Below are positions 29,405 to 39,199 of a stretch of 64,000 bases of DNA, piece after piece. Numbering within the stretch: the first letter of the stretch is position 1; every line of letters begins with the position of its first letter. The stretch lies in contig NZ_PPQC01000024.1 of NCBI RefSeq assembly GCF_002902365.1, positions 1-64,000 of the forward strand, in the 5' to 3' direction. The position numbers were made by a program, and so were the translations under genes. Below the pieces are notes generated by a model. It made no database searches, was not told where the DNA came from, and worked only from the letters and a program-made list of their open reading frames with translations. Source of the stretch: Staphylococcus cohnii subsp. cohnii (GTDB lineage: Bacteria; Bacillota; Bacilli; Staphylococcales; Staphylococcaceae).

Positions 29405-30178
29405 ATGACAATAAATGTTCAATACTCAGAAAATTATGAAGAAAAAATAGCAAAAGATGTCATAATTCTAGCCGGCAGAATTTTACTTGAATCTGGAGCA
29501 GAAGGATCTCGTGTAGAAGATACAATGACTCGTATTGCTTTCACATTAGGTTATACAGAAAGTAATAGTTTTGTTACGAATACAGTCATTAATTTTATGT
29601 TACATAATGAATCTTATCCAAGAATTTACAGAATAAGAACAAGAGACACCAACCTACATCGTATATCAAGAACTAATCGCGTTTCTAGACAACTTTCCGA
29701 AGGCACACTTTCAGTTGAAGATGCTTATCAAGAATTACAAAAAATATATCATGAACAAAGCATTAATCACGATCTATTTTTTAAATTTATTGCCGCCGCG
29801 ATTATCTCTATCAGTTTTCTATATTTACAAGGTGGATACTTAGTTGATGTATTCACTGCGCTCGTTGCGGGCGCTTTAGGTTACCTCGTTGTAGAACTTT
29901 TAAATAGAAACTTACACACTAAATTCATTCCTGAATTTATGGGTGCCCTCGTTATAGGCGCAGTGGCAGTATTGGGAAATACGCTTATACAGGGTGGCTC
30001 TATTTCCACAATTATTATTTCAGCAGTGATGCCAATTGTACCAGGTGTTTTAATCACTAATGCTATTCAAGATTTATTCAGTGGCCACATGTTAATGTTT
30101 ACAACTAAATCATTAGAAGCATTAGTAACTGCCTTTGGCATCGGGGCAGGTGTCGGTACAATACTTATTATTTCTTAG
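29405..30178 (+). CDS. Threonine/serine exporter, ThrE N-terminal part (DUF1212)
   Basis: A 257-residue protein with a soluble N-terminal half (GAEGSRVEDTMTRIA and SNSFVTNTVINFML are DUF1212 landmarks) and about five hydrophobic segments. In Corynebacterium ThrE these segments are fused to a second membrane domain; here that domain is the next gene. The two together would export threonine/serine or related small metabolites. It starts after GGTGATTAG. Confidence 0.82.
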   Translation: MTINVQYSENYEEKIAKDVIILAGRILLESGAEGSRVEDTMTRIAFTLGYTESNSFVTNTVINFMLHNESYPRIYRIRTRDTNLHRISRTNRVSRQLSEGTLSVEDAYQELQKIYHEQSINHDLFFKFIAAAIISISFLYLQGGYLVDVFTALVAGALGYLVVELLNRNLHTKFIPEFMGALVIGAVAVLGNTLIQGGSISTIIISAVMPIVPGVLITNAIQDLFSGHMLMFTTKSLEALVTAFGIGAGVGTILIIS

Positions 30179-30189
30179 GAGCAATGCTT

Positions 30190-30642
30190 ATGTTTTGGAT
30201 TTTAAATTTAATATTTAGTTATACCGCTTCATTATTCTTCGGTATTATATTTGATGTTCCAAAATATTTATATAATGCTGTTGGAATTGTTGGGGCGTGT
30301 GGTTGGATGGTCTATACATTATTTTATTATGGTTTCCAACTTCACACCATTTATTCAAGCTTCTTTGGAAGTTTAGCATTGGGTTTACTTAGTCATATAA
30401 TGGCTCGCTTAAAAAAAGAACCAGTTATTCTATTTATGGTGCCAGGTATTATACCTTTGGTACCTGGAGGTTTGGCCTTTGACGCTACGAAAAATCTTAT
30501 TTTGTTAGACTTTAGTAAAGCTATTAACACGATGCTAGAAGTAACACTGATTGCAGGCGCAATCGCTTTAGGTTTATTATTCGCTGATCAAATATCTAAA
30601 CTCATCGTTTCCGGCACAAAATTTAGCAAAAAGCACATTTAA
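30190..30642 (+). CDS. Threonine/serine exporter, ThrE C-terminal part (DUF3815)
   Basis: A 150-residue membrane protein with about four or five hydrophobic segments and the conserved run MVPGIIPLVPGG. It is the partner of the preceding gene, 11 bases downstream. ATG 30190 is preferred over ATG 30184 because GGAG lies only 2 bases from the latter. Confidence 0.8.
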   Translation: MFWILNLIFSYTASLFFGIIFDVPKYLYNAVGIVGACGWMVYTLFYYGFQLHTIYSSFFGSLALGLLSHIMARLKKEPVILFMVPGIIPLVPGGLAFDATKNLILLDFSKAINTMLEVTLIAGAIALGLLFADQISKLIVSGTKFSKKHI

Positions 30643-30651
30643 TAATTGAAC

Positions 30652-30691
30652 ACAAAAAATCTGAGGCTCATTAAAGTCCTCAGATTTTTTG
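30652..30691 (+). terminator. Terminator behind the ThrE pair
   Basis: AAAAAATCTGAGG pairs perfectly with CCTCAGATTTTTT; it works in both directions. Confidence 0.9.
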
Positions 30692-30713
30692 TATAAGACA
30701 TAATAATTTTTCA

Positions 30714-30767
30714 AAACGCCTATCAATATGCAGTTAAAATCTGTTGCTATTGATAGGCGTTTTTTCA
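30714..30767 (-). terminator. Second bidirectional terminator
   Basis: AAAACGCCTATCAAT pairs with ATTGATAGGCGTTTT. It faces the convergent amino-acid permease gene. Confidence 0.85.
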
Positions 30768-30840
30768 TACTCAAAACATTGTAAGAATTACATATCTAAT
30801 TATCTATATGTTTATATCATAAATAATTAATGAATGTCAT

Positions 30841-32331
30841 CTATTTATGCGTTTGGTTTGGCACTTTATTTTCATTAATAAGGTTCACTACTTCATCTTC
30901 TGAACGATTTAATATCAATTTACTTAATTTATCATTATCCATTTGTTTTAATTTAGGATAACGAATTACGAAAAAGACTAATCCTATAATTAACCAACCT
31001 AACAATGCAATATAAGATGGCGTTGATAATCCAGCTGGTGAAGCAGGAATTAATAATAGTAATAAGAAAACAAACGATACTATTGTACCTATAATCGCAA
31101 ATGTTTTATATACTGGACCATATGTGTTACTTGTTTTGTCGTAACTAAATAAACGCGCTGCTGATAAACATGTAATAAAGTATGCTATCGAAACACCCGT
31201 AGACGACATATCAACAATCCATGTCAATGCCGTACGACCTAACCAAGGTGCAATCAATGTGATAGCTACAAGGAATATAATTGCTACATAAGGTGTTTTA
31301 TATCTATTATGCAATTTACTAAATACTGAAGGCATAATACCTGAGCGTCCCATTGAGAACAATAGACGACTTGAACTCATTAAAAATCCGTTCAAACCAG
31401 TAAAAATGCCCATGATAATAGCTATCGCTAAAATTGCCAAACCTATATAGCCAAATGCACCACTTGTAACAGCACCTGTTAACCATAATTGACCGTTTAA
31501 ATCAGTCTCTGAACTACTTAGCCAACCAGTATACAAAATCATTAGCACATACGTAAATGCTGCTGCTAATAAACTATATACAATAAGTTTAAATGTTTTA
31601 TTAGGAGCAAAATCAAATTCTTCTGCAGTTTGTGGAATGTTGTCAAAACCTACATAAGCCCACGGTGCTACTGCAACTATCATTACAATTGATGTAAGCC
31701 AACCTTTTTCTTTGTTTGCTAATGGTTGTAAATTTTCTAATGAGAAATTACTACCAAAGAACGAACCGAAAAATAGCAATAAGATTGTAATGACCATTGC
31801 CACACAGAAATAAAATTGTAGCGAGCCTGAAACACTCGTACCTTTAATAGCTATAAACATAAATACAATCAATAACAATGATGCAATTAATATTTCAGTA
31901 ATATAAACATCCCATCCTGCGATGGTATATAGTTTACCTGTTTCTAAAACATCAGGTAATAAAAATTTAATTAATAAACTAAATGCTGTTGCATTTAAAG
32001 CCACTACACATATATAACCAAAAGTTAAAAACCAAGATGAGAAAAAACTTACGTATCTGCCAAAGCCTAAAAAGCTAAACGCGAAAGCCCCACCAGAAAC
32101 TGGGAACCGTTCAACAAGAGCGCCGTAGCTTACTGCAATTAAAATCATTAACAGTGCGCCAATTACAATACCAATAGCTGCTGGAATAGGTCCAGATTGG
32201 CCAATCCAATCACCTGGTAAAATAAATGCACCCCAACCGATACACGAACCATAAGCAATTGCCCAAACAAATTTCTCAGATAAGTTTTGTTTTAAATCTC
32301 CTCTATCTACTTTCCTATCATTTTTTCCCAT
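30841..32331 (-). CDS. APC-family amino acid permease
   Basis: A 496-residue transporter with 12 hydrophobic segments. It begins SEKFVWAIAYGSCIGWGAFILPGDW (the GCIGxGxF-type substrate loop of APC proteins) and has PWAYVGFDNIPQTAEEF mid-protein. The C-terminal tail is hydrophilic. The substrate is an amino acid or amine, not deducible further. Confidence 0.88.
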   Translation of the reverse strand: MGKNDRKVDRGDLKQNLSEKFVWAIAYGSCIGWGAFILPGDWIGQSGPIPAAIGIVIGALLMILIAVSYGALVERFPVSGGAFAFSFLGFGRYVSFFSSWFLTFGYICVVALNATAFSLLIKFLLPDVLETGKLYTIAGWDVYITEILIASLLLIVFMFIAIKGTSVSGSLQFYFCVAMVITILLLFFGSFFGSNFSLENLQPLANKEKGWLTSIVMIVAVAPWAYVGFDNIPQTAEEFDFAPNKTFKLIVYSLLAAAFTYVLMILYTGWLSSSETDLNGQLWLTGAVTSGAFGYIGLAILAIAIIMGIFTGLNGFLMSSSRLLFSMGRSGIMPSVFSKLHNRYKTPYVAIIFLVAITLIAPWLGRTALTWIVDMSSTGVSIAYFITCLSAARLFSYDKTSNTYGPVYKTFAIIGTIVSFVFLLLLLIPASPAGLSTPSYIALLGWLIIGLVFFVIRYPKLKQMDNDKLSKLILNRSEDEVVNLINENKVPNQTHK

Positions 32332-32394
32332 AAATAAAATTCACCTCATGAGATGTATTATACCCATAAGATGAATTCTATAACAATTATAAAA

Positions 32395-32757
32395 TTATAA
32401 TTTAATCGTACCAATCACTAACATTAACCAACCTATAATAAATAAAATACCTCCGATTGGTGTAATTGCACCAAGTATGCGAATTTGTGTTAATGCTAAG
32501 ATATAAAGCGAACCACTGAAAAATACAATACCTAAGAATAAAAGCCATCCTGCCCAATTCACATTAATTGACGTTGTACCACTTATAATTCCAATTAAAA
32601 GTAAACCAAGCCCGTGGTACATTTGATAAGTGGTTGCTTTTTCCCATACAGATAAATATTTATCCGATAACTTACCTTCCAAACCATGTGCACCAAATGC
32701 GCCGGTACCTACAGCCATTAAAGCGTTTAAAGCACCGAGAATAATAAATACTTTCAT
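32395..32757 (-). CDS. DUF423 membrane protein
   Basis: A 120-residue protein with four hydrophobic segments. [20 protein letters not shown] and GLGLLLIG follow the DUF423 (YgdD/YwdK) pattern. Function is unknown. It lies 24 bases after the YwdI-like gene, in the same order as in Bacillus (ung-ywdI-ywdK). Confidence 0.85.
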   Translation of the reverse strand: MKVFIILGALNALMAVGTGAFGAHGLEGKLSDKYLSVWEKATTYQMYHGLGLLLIGIISGTTSINVNWAGWLLFLGIVFFSGSLYILALTQIRILGAITPIGGILFIIGWLMLVIGTIKL

Positions 32758-32781
32758 ATAAATAAACCTCTCTTTCTTTAT

Positions 32782-33153
32782 TTAAAAATCAAAAATTGAA
32801 TCTCCATTACCAATTTCATCGTCTGTTACTAATTTATTAGAATTTGGCGAAGTATTTGTATTTGTATATTTTGTCGAAGAAGCAGGTATTTCCCCTCCCA
32901 TTGCTTGAATTTCTTCAGGAGAGATACCTTGTTTCTCACGAGTTGTAGCGTGTTTTACATTTTGTGATGATTTGAATGAAGTAGACACTGAGTACGTATT
33001 ATCTTTAACATGCTGTTTATCATTTGAACTATTTACTAAAGACGTTAGTGTATGAATGGCATAGATATGCTTTTCAAATTCTGCATCATTCTTAGCTTCA
33101 TCTGCTTGAACTAATTCTTGTTCAATAAGTTGAATAATTTTCTCTTTTTCCAT
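32782..33153 (-). CDS. YwdI family protein
   Basis: A 123-residue hydrophilic protein. The N-terminal helix IQLIEQELVQADEAKNDAEF and a later SPEEIQAMGGEIP fit the YwdI family (DUF5327). The middle and C-terminus are low-complexity Ser/Asn/Thr, probably disordered. It is 5 bases after ung. Function is unknown. Confidence 0.75.
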   Translation of the reverse strand: MEKEKIIQLIEQELVQADEAKNDAEFEKHIYAIHTLTSLVNSSNDKQHVKDNTYSVSTSFKSSQNVKHATTREKQGISPEEIQAMGGEIPASSTKYTNTNTSPNSNKLVTDDEIGNGDSIFDF

Positions 33154-33158
33154 TTATT

Positions 33159-33815
33159 TTATAACCCACTTTCACACCAATTTATAGGTTCAATACCATT
33201 TTTTTGTAAATATGCATTTGTTAATGAATACGGTTTTGAACCAAAGAACCCGCGATATGCAGATAGTGGACTTGGATGTGGTGATTTAATAACGTGATGT
33301 TTAGATGTGTCAATCAGTTTCATTTTTTGCTGTGCGGGTTTACCCCACAAAATAAATACAACATTATTCAAATTTTCGGAAACTGTTTTAATCACTTCAT
33401 CAGTAAATGTTTCCCAGCCTATATCTCTGTGAGAATGCGCTTCTCCTTGTCGTACTGTCAAAACAGTATTTAACAATAAAACGCCTTCTCTTGCCCAATC
33501 TTGTAAATGTGGTGATTTTCTGACACAACCGATATCGTCTTCAAGTTCTTTATACATATTTCTTAATGAAGGCGGAAATTTAGCATTCGGTTGCACAGAA
33601 AATGCTAAACCATGTGCTTGATTTGGTCCATGATAAGGATCTTGTCCCAAGATAACAACTTTCACTTTTTCAAAAGGTGTTAAATCAAAAGCTTGATAAA
33701 TGTTTTCCCTATCTGGATAGATTACCTTTGTCGTATATTCATTTTCTAAAAAATTATGCATTTCAGTAAAATCATGCTCCGCAGTTATTTTATGAAAAAC
33801 ATCAGACCATTCCAT
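33159..33815 (-). CDS. ung: Uracil-DNA glycosylase
   Basis: A 218-residue family 1 enzyme removing uracil from DNA. The water-activating motif is [19 protein letters not shown] is present, and the DNA-intercalation loop reads [10 protein letters not shown]. It is the first gene of the ung-ywdI-ywdK group. Confidence 0.97.
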   Translation of the reverse strand: MEWSDVFHKITAEHDFTEMHNFLENEYTTKVIYPDRENIYQAFDLTPFEKVKVVILGQDPYHGPNQAHGLAFSVQPNAKFPPSLRNMYKELEDDIGCVRKSPHLQDWAREGVLLLNTVLTVRQGEAHSHRDIGWETFTDEVIKTVSENLNNVVFILWGKPAQQKMKLIDTSKHHVIKSPHPSPLSAYRGFFGSKPYSLTNAYLQKNGIEPINWCESGL

Positions 33816-34070
33816 ACACGTTCACCTCGATTAATATATTAACATAAAGCGCTACTTTCTCGCTTGAGAGATTTAGTAGTGTTAGCTTAATTATAAACAC
33901 AATTATAATGTATATATTTAATTTCATTTTAATATGTATCAGTAAATGAATCAAAATGATATACTGATTTATTCAATATTGTAACCTTATTACATTGTAA
34001 ACGTCATTATTTAGAATAGTCGACAAACGTGGTATGATATATACAAAAGCATATATAGGAGTGAAAATTC

Positions 34071-34901
34071 ATGGCATTGAAAAAAACATTAACCATTGCC
34101 GGTTCAGATACAAGTGCTGGTGCAGGCATGCAGGCAGACTTAAAAACATTCCAAGAGTTAGGAACATACGGCATTGTTGCCTTAACATCTATTGTAACAA
34201 TGGATAAAGCATCTTGGTCTCATGATGTTACACCAATTCCATTCGATGTATTTGAAAAACAATTAGAAACAGCAATATCAATCGGTCCAGATGCAGTAAA
34301 AACAGGCATGCTAGGGACACAAGAAATTATTAAACGTGCCGGCGAAGCATACGTAGAATCAGGTGCGAACTATTTTGTAGTTGATCCAGTAATGGTATGT
34401 AAAGGAGAAAACGAAGTTTTAAATCCTGGCAATACTGATGCAATGATTGAATATTTGTTACCAAAAGCTACAGTCGTAACACCAAATTTATTTGAAGCTG
34501 GTCAACTTGCTAACCTTGGCACTTTAAAATCAATAGACGATATGAAAAAAGCAGCTGAAATTATTCACCAACAAGGTGCTAAGCACGTTATTATTAAAGG
34601 TGGTAAAGCATTAGATCAAGATAAATCTTATGACTTATACTATGATGGAAAGAACTTCTATCAATTAACTACTGACATGTTCCAGCAAAGCTATAATCAC
34701 GGTGCTGGTTGTACATTTGCTGCAGCAACTACTGCATATTTAGCAAATGGTAAATCTCCAAAAGAAGCCTTAATTGCTGCCAAAGCATTTGTTGCATCTG
34801 CAATTAAAAACGGCTGGAAAATGAACGACTTCGTTGGTCCTGTAGATCATGGTGCATACAATCGTATTGAACATATAGATGTTGAAGTTACAGAAGTTTA
34901 A
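34071..34901 (+). CDS. pdxK: Pyridoxine/hydroxymethylpyrimidine kinase (PdxK/ThiD type)
   Basis: A 276-residue ribokinase-fold enzyme. TIAGSDTSAGAGMQADLKTF opens it, VVDPVMVCKG is mid-protein, and the anion hole with the reactive Cys reads HGAGCTFAAA, as in the dual-substrate Gram-positive PdxK. It phosphorylates vitamin B6 vitamers and possibly HMP. The thiamin-operon ThiD is a separate gene in staphylococci. It is monocistronic. Confidence 0.88.
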   Translation: MALKKTLTIAGSDTSAGAGMQADLKTFQELGTYGIVALTSIVTMDKASWSHDVTPIPFDVFEKQLETAISIGPDAVKTGMLGTQEIIKRAGEAYVESGANYFVVDPVMVCKGENEVLNPGNTDAMIEYLLPKATVVTPNLFEAGQLANLGTLKSIDDMKKAAEIIHQQGAKHVIIKGGKALDQDKSYDLYYDGKNFYQLTTDMFQQSYNHGAGCTFAAATTAYLANGKSPKEALIAAKAFVASAIKNGWKMNDFVGPVDHGAYNRIEHIDVEVTEV

Positions 34902-34916
34902 TCAAATATAAACTAA

Positions 34917-34954
34917 GCGCACGTCCATTTCTGATGATGAACGTGCGCCTTTTT
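34917..34954 (+). terminator. Terminator of pdxK
   Basis: GCGCACGT pairs with ACGTGCGC, followed by CTTTTT. Confidence 0.88.
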
Positions 34955-34982
34955 AAGTTAATTTACTCATTTATGTTTTTAT

Positions 34983-35510
34983 TTAACCACCGTATCCGCC
35001 ATACCCAATATTCACTTCATTGACTTGACCATCTTTCATTTCAAAGAAAACGGTTGGGCCATTATTTTGAGATTGATATGCGTATACACCTGTACCTTTA
35101 GGTTGTTTATCTGGTGTTTTAATCTTACTTAAATCTTTTCCATAAGCATCTTTGACTTGCTCATAAGTTAAGTTCCCTTTTATAGAAAAATTAACGTTAC
35201 TTGCTATATTATCATCTTTTGAATAGTCTGAGAAAGTTTGGTCATATTTCTGAGTTGTCTTGCCACCCTCTACTGTTCTTGCACTTACATTCACGCCATT
35301 AAAAGTAACCTTGCCATATTTGATTCCATTTTTAAATTGTTCATTTAATAAAAAGCTAGGGTCGTTACCAGCATTTCCTTCATATTGATAATAAGGTGTT
35401 GTTGCTGCTTGTGCTTCGCTATGTGATACGCCTTCATCAGAAACGCTTATGCCTAATGTAGTTCCAAATACAATGCTTCCAGCTACAAAAGTCTTTGCAA
35501 TCTTATTCAT
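34983..35510 (-). CDS. isaB: IsaB-family immunodominant staphylococcal antigen
   Basis: A 175-residue secreted protein, the same length as S. aureus IsaB. Its signal peptide ends EAQA-AT near residue 35. The mature start TPYYQYEGNAGNDPSFLL and the motif AYGKDLSKIK parallel IsaB (TPYYTYNG, AYGKDLKK). IsaB is an extracellular nucleic-acid-binding antigen. The C-terminal NIGYGGYGG tail differs. It is monocistronic; the start is preceded by GGAGTG. Confidence 0.75.
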   Translation of the reverse strand: MNKIAKTFVAGSIVFGTTLGISVSDEGVSHSEAQAATTPYYQYEGNAGNDPSFLLNEQFKNGIKYGKVTFNGVNVSARTVEGGKTTQKYDQTFSDYSKDDNIASNVNFSIKGNLTYEQVKDAYGKDLSKIKTPDKQPKGTGVYAYQSQNNGPTVFFEMKDGQVNEVNIGYGGYGG

Positions 35511-35758
35511 TCTGTATCACTCCATTTAAAATTTTGGAATCGCATTACGATTCAATTACAATGTTACATAAATGTTTCAAAAAGTGCAAATATAAACCAA
35601 ATACACAATATATTATTTTTGTTTTTTAATAGCGTAAAAATTTAAGTGATAGTATTAATACAACAAAAATTGAAATAAAGTATTTTATGATTATACGACG
35701 TTCGACTGATAAAAAGTTGATACTGTAGACTCATGTATTTCGCATACATATCTATTAT

Positions 35759-35764
35759 TATAAT
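35759..35764 (+). promoter_or_regulatory. Candidate -10 box of vraX
   Basis: TATAAT lies 30 bases before the vraX start. No good -35 is seen at 16-18 bases, as would suit a promoter needing an activator such as VraR; the activator is inferred from S. aureus. Confidence 0.4.
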
Positions 35765-35794
35765 AAGTGTAGAGAGACAAGGAGGTATGACATC

Positions 35795-35965
35795 ATGATT
35801 ATCTACGAACAATCTTTTGAGAATGGTAACCCTATCTATGAAATTATCACCAAGACGTTCAAAACGATTTCTGTTAAATGCGATGAAAATTTCAGCAAGA
35901 ATGAATTATATACATTACTCTCTCTACTTGAAAGTGATGTTGATAACTTAAATGTAAGTTATTAG
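35795..35965 (+). CDS. vraX: VraX cell-wall-stress small protein
   Basis: A 56-residue protein starting MIIYEQSFENGNPIYEIITK after a perfect GGAGG. S. aureus VraX begins MIIYRQYHHEGAPVYEIITK and has the same length, and the middle SVKCDENFSKNELYTLLSLL matches too. In S. aureus vraX is strongly induced by cell-wall antibiotics through VraSR, and the protein has been linked to complement inhibition. It lies in the same neighbourhood as vraABC. Confidence 0.88.
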   Translation: MIIYEQSFENGNPIYEIITKTFKTISVKCDENFSKNELYTLLSLLESDVDNLNVSY

Positions 35966-36039
35966 CTACACTTCAATACATCGATGAAAAAACAGAAGCG
36001 TAAGTTCCAAGACTAAAATTAGAAGAAACAGAACAAAGA

Positions 36040-36215
36040 ATTCCCCTTTAGAAATATGCGCCATGTATATGTAACTGTCCCATTATATATACATGGTATA
36101 ACACATCCCTTATAAACACTCACCCTAAGTGGTACATAGTTAGGCAAAGATTGTCCCCTTTGTTTGCTTGGAGAGCACACTCGAAGCGATCCTAACTTAT
36201 GTACCACTTTACTTA
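36040..36215 (+). ncRNA. Candidate C-rich-loop small RNA (RsaA-like)
   Basis: Two hairpins are visible. CCATGTATAT (36061-36070) pairs perfectly with ATATACATGG (36087-36096), with UGUCCCAU in the loop. AAGTGGTACATA-GTTAGG (36127-36144) pairs with 36191-36209, enclosing CAAAG-ATTGTCCC-CTTTG. Several single-stranded C-rich tracts (TTCCCC, ATCCC, ACCC) lie between. UCCC loops are the seed sites of staphylococcal CRR small RNAs such as RsaA and RsaE. The 3' side ends TTTACTTATTTAT. No promoter is obvious, so the 5' end is uncertain. The RsaA label rests on architecture and memory only. Confidence 0.5.
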
Positions 36216-36656
36216 TTTATATAAAACTTTAAATTCCTCACACACTACAATAGTAGATTCGTTAAATGCCAATCCTAGAGATGCATAGTAAGGTTCAAAG
36301 AAATCAATATGTGCTTTACGCCAGTAAGCGAGTGACTTATCGCCTTCACCTTCTAAATAAGCGTGATGTTCAGTGACTGAACTAAACGGCGTTTGATAAA
36401 CACATGTTGTTTCTATCACACATTGCGGCTCCCCTTTTTTATTTAAAATCACGCTCACATCTCCCACTTGAGGTAGTGGTTCATGATCTACTTGATAAGT
36501 TTCATAACCACTTGTCGTAGCCGTTTTTTCACCTTGTTTTACTAATTCTGCTAATTCATCCTCATCTACACCAAACGACCATGCTTCATATGTTTTATTC
36601 TTATATGATGGACACAATTGTACAAATTTCTCCCAATATTGTTCTACTGTCATCAT
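36213..36656 (-). CDS. ASCH domain protein
   Basis: A 147-residue ASCH-fold (PUA-like) protein: WSFGVDEDELAELVKQGEKTATTSGY carries the GxKxxT motif, and VGDVSVILNKKGEPQCVIETT follows. ASCH proteins bind RNA or act on nucleosides. The start follows GGAGGAAAA. Monocistronic. Confidence 0.85.
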   Translation of the reverse strand: MMTVEQYWEKFVQLCPSYKNKTYEAWSFGVDEDELAELVKQGEKTATTSGYETYQVDHEPLPQVGDVSVILNKKGEPQCVIETTCVYQTPFSSVTEHHAYLEGEGDKSLAYWRKAHIDFFEPYYASLGLAFNESTIVVCEEFKVLYK

Positions 36657-36829
36657 TTTTCCTCCAAACTATGTATGTCCTTTTCCTTTTTAAACATAAC
36701 ATAAATAAATGATATAACCATTGCTATCCTATGTTATTCTACTACCAAAATGAGGCTTTACACTAAAATAAAAATATCTGGAATATTGCAAGAAATCTAT
36801 TCTTTCTTGCAATAATAGTGAAATTTACT

Positions 36830-36888
36830 AAAAAAATAGGTACTCACTTCCTAACTCTAAAAGGAAATGAATAACCTATTTTTAAATT
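36830..36888 (-). terminator. Terminator facing proP
   Basis: AAAAATAGGT...ACCTATTTTT with an inner TTCCT/AGGAA stem. It is bidirectional and is the main feature of 36657-36959. Confidence 0.75.
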
Positions 36889-36959
36889 TCTACTATTCAG
36901 TTTTAGTATCGACAGCTAGAATACTTTTTTCTTAATAGTCGTTTGTAATGTCATTCGGC

Positions 36960-38372
36960 TTATACGCGTTTATCGTCTGCCCACCATAAAGCTCTATCAG
37001 GATTTTTTGTATAATAATCATATTCTTCATCACTTTGAACATTTGGATATGAACCTTTCAGTGATTTACCTGCTGTACTTACATGTAACAATGAAATAAC
37101 GATAATCCCTATGACACTCATTGCCGCTAAATAATAAGCCGGTGAAAGTGGATCTCCCGTTTTCGCAACTAATGAAGATGCAATTAACGGTGTTGTTCCA
37201 CCAAATAATGATACTGACACATTGAATGTTACCGCTAATGTTCGATAACGGATATGCGTATAAAACATCGTTGGTAATGAACCTGGCATTGTTGCTTCAT
37301 AAGTAGACAAGAAAAATCCTAACGTAAATATACCTACAATTATTAAAACCAACGAACCTGATTGGAATAACGCAAATGCCACAGTACTAAAGATAGCTGT
37401 ACCACATAGTCCGATTAAAAAGACTTTTTTCTCTCCGATGCGATCTGCAACTCTACCAAACATTAATGCCAATGGAATCATTACTGCCATGACAACCGTG
37501 ATAAGTACAGAAACCGTTGTGCTATCTAATTTAATTATTTGTTGTAAATAAGATGGCATATATGAAGTTACCATATAATTCGTACAATTAAAGAATGCTA
37601 CAGCTACAAAACATACAATAATATCTTTGTAGTAATATCGAACAATTGTGAAAAATCCGATGTTATCTCGTTTAGGTTGCGTAGCTATTTCATTTTCAAA
37701 TACTGGCGATTCCTCTAATTTTCTTCTTAAATAAAAACCAAATATACCTAAGAAAAGACCCAAAATAAATGGTATTCTCCATCCCCATGTAGCCATTTGT
37801 TCCTCATTTAAAAAGAAAAATAGTAAGCCGCTGATTACTGATGCAGCGATATAACCTGATAATGTTCCAATTTCCAAACCTGAACCTAGACCATTTCTAG
37901 ATTTATCTGGTGAGGATTCGGCAACATAAACCATCGCGCCTGCATACTCTCCACCGGTTGAAAAACCTTGAAGTACTCTACCTAATAATAGTAAAATTGG
38001 CGCCCATACACCTATTTGATCGTATGTAGGTAATAAACCAATTAACAAAGTAGAAAATGCCATCATGATAATGGTTGTTGTCAAAACGACTTTCCTTCCA
38101 AATTTATCACCAATTATACCAAAAATAATGCCACCTACTGGTCTTAATAAAAATGCAATTGCAAATGTTGCAAATGTAAATATCGTTTTCAGTTGGTCAT
38201 TTTCTACCGAACTAAAAAAGTTTTGTCCTAAGATAACTGCTAAATAAGAATAAAGTCCAAAGTCGAACCATTCCATTGCATTACCAATACCGGTTGCAAA
38301 TACAGTTTTTTTCGCAGTCCTCGGGTTCACCTTATTGATATTACGTTTATCAAAATCTTGTTCATAATCCAC
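36960..38372 (-). CDS. proP: MFS proline/betaine-type transporter
   Basis: A 470-residue metabolite:H+ symporter with 12 hydrophobic segments. [37 protein letters not shown] and [17 protein letters not shown] are the signatures of the ProP group, which takes up compatible solutes under osmotic stress. It starts with GTG after GGGAG. S. aureus has the same gene at this position. Confidence 0.85.
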   Translation of the reverse strand: MDYEQDFDKRNINKVNPRTAKKTVFATGIGNAMEWFDFGLYSYLAVILGQNFFSSVENDQLKTIFTFATFAIAFLLRPVGGIIFGIIGDKFGRKVVLTTTIIMMAFSTLLIGLLPTYDQIGVWAPILLLLGRVLQGFSTGGEYAGAMVYVAESSPDKSRNGLGSGLEIGTLSGYIAASVISGLLFFFLNEEQMATWGWRIPFILGLFLGIFGFYLRRKLEESPVFENEIATQPKRDNIGFFTIVRYYYKDIIVCFVAVAFFNCTNYMVTSYMPSYLQQIIKLDSTTVSVLITVVMAVMIPLALMFGRVADRIGEKKVFLIGLCGTAIFSTVAFALFQSGSLVLIIVGIFTLGFFLSTYEATMPGSLPTMFYTHIRYRTLAVTFNVSVSLFGGTTPLIASSLVAKTGDPLSPAYYLAAMSVIGIIVISLLHVSTAGKSLKGSYPNVQSDEEYDYYTKNPDRALWWADDKRV

Positions 38373-38562
38373 GATTTAAGTCACTCCCTTAACATGTTTA
38401 CTTATTATACTGAGTTCGGAGTGTATGTCAAACTGATTCAAATTTTTTAATTTTCGTTTTTTAATTTTTATACAAAAATTGTATTTGGTTTTAAATATGA
38501 AGAAACTCATTTTTCTTTTAAATTTATTATCTAATTACGGACGATTTTCATTGATTACCAAC

Positions 38563-38826
38563 TTATTTTTTCAAAATAGCAACTTTAACTTTATTGTGCT
38601 TATTTTTCACAACTAATTTATATTCACTTTCAAAATCAAATTGAAGAAATTCATATATATCAACTGGTTCAACATAATTAATTTTATAACTTTTCCAATT
38701 CAATTCATTGTATATCAATGCAAGTTGCACAATCATTTGTCCCGGTACAATCTGACGATGCAAAGGATTTTCATCTTTGACAAGACGCAAATATTGCTCT
38801 ACATCGTTGGGTAATATCTGTATCAT
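38563..38826 (-). CDS. Small MaoC-like hot-dog protein, vraABC cluster
   Basis: An 87-residue protein with VEQYLRLVKDENPLHRQIVPGQMIVQLAL, which resembles the hydratase motif (DxNPxH) and following helix of MaoC dehydratases but is far shorter than a full domain. It starts 1 base after vraC and probably forms a pair with it. A role in acyl-CoA hydration is inference. Confidence 0.6.
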   Translation of the reverse strand: MIQILPNDVEQYLRLVKDENPLHRQIVPGQMIVQLALIYNELNWKSYKINYVEPVDIYEFLQFDFESEYKLVVKNKHNKVKVAILKK

Positions 38827-38827
38827 T

Positions 38828-39199
38828 TTACACCTTCTCTAAAAACGTTTGCATAATATATATACAATTAGTCCTATTTTTATTTATTTTCATTTCAAAG
38901 CTATATTTGATAAATTGACGAATTTTTTTCTGTTCAATCAATGTCAATCGTACTTGATATATGACATCAATTTTTAAAGGATGATATTGCTCAATCTCCG
39001 TGGATTTTAATAGTAAATTAGTAGAAATAAAAGGTTTGAACAATTCAAATTCGGGCCATAGACTCGCACAATAAAGCGGAGAAACATCAGTGCTATCAGT
39101 GCTATTCGATCGTTTAAACAATTGATTATAAGCTTCTACATCTTTTTTATGAAATACCATTTCTTGTTGTTCATGACCATCTTTCAAATAATGTGGCAT
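38828..39199 (-). CDS. vraC: VraC-like protein
   Basis: A 123-residue protein. The start is ATG 39199 (MPHYLKDG), 8 bases after GGGGGAGG; a longer frame to 39295 would overlap vraB deeply. It overlaps vraB by 29 bases. The segment KKDVEAYNQLFKRSNSTDSTDVSPLYCASLWP resembles the N-terminal half of MaoC-type (FAS1-like) dehydratases. VraC is named from cell-wall-antibiotic induction in S. aureus; its activity is not established. Confidence 0.7.
   Translation of the reverse strand: MPHYLKDGHEQQEMVFHKKDVEAYNQLFKRSNSTDSTDVSPLYCASLWPEFELFKPFISTNLLLKSTEIEQYHPLKIDVIYQVRLTLIEQKKIRQFIKYSFEMKINKNRTNCIYIMQTFLEKV

Noticed and set aside
36019-36207. 62-residue minus-strand frame beside vraX
   Set aside because: It has no ribosome site and runs through the paired stems of the candidate small RNA.
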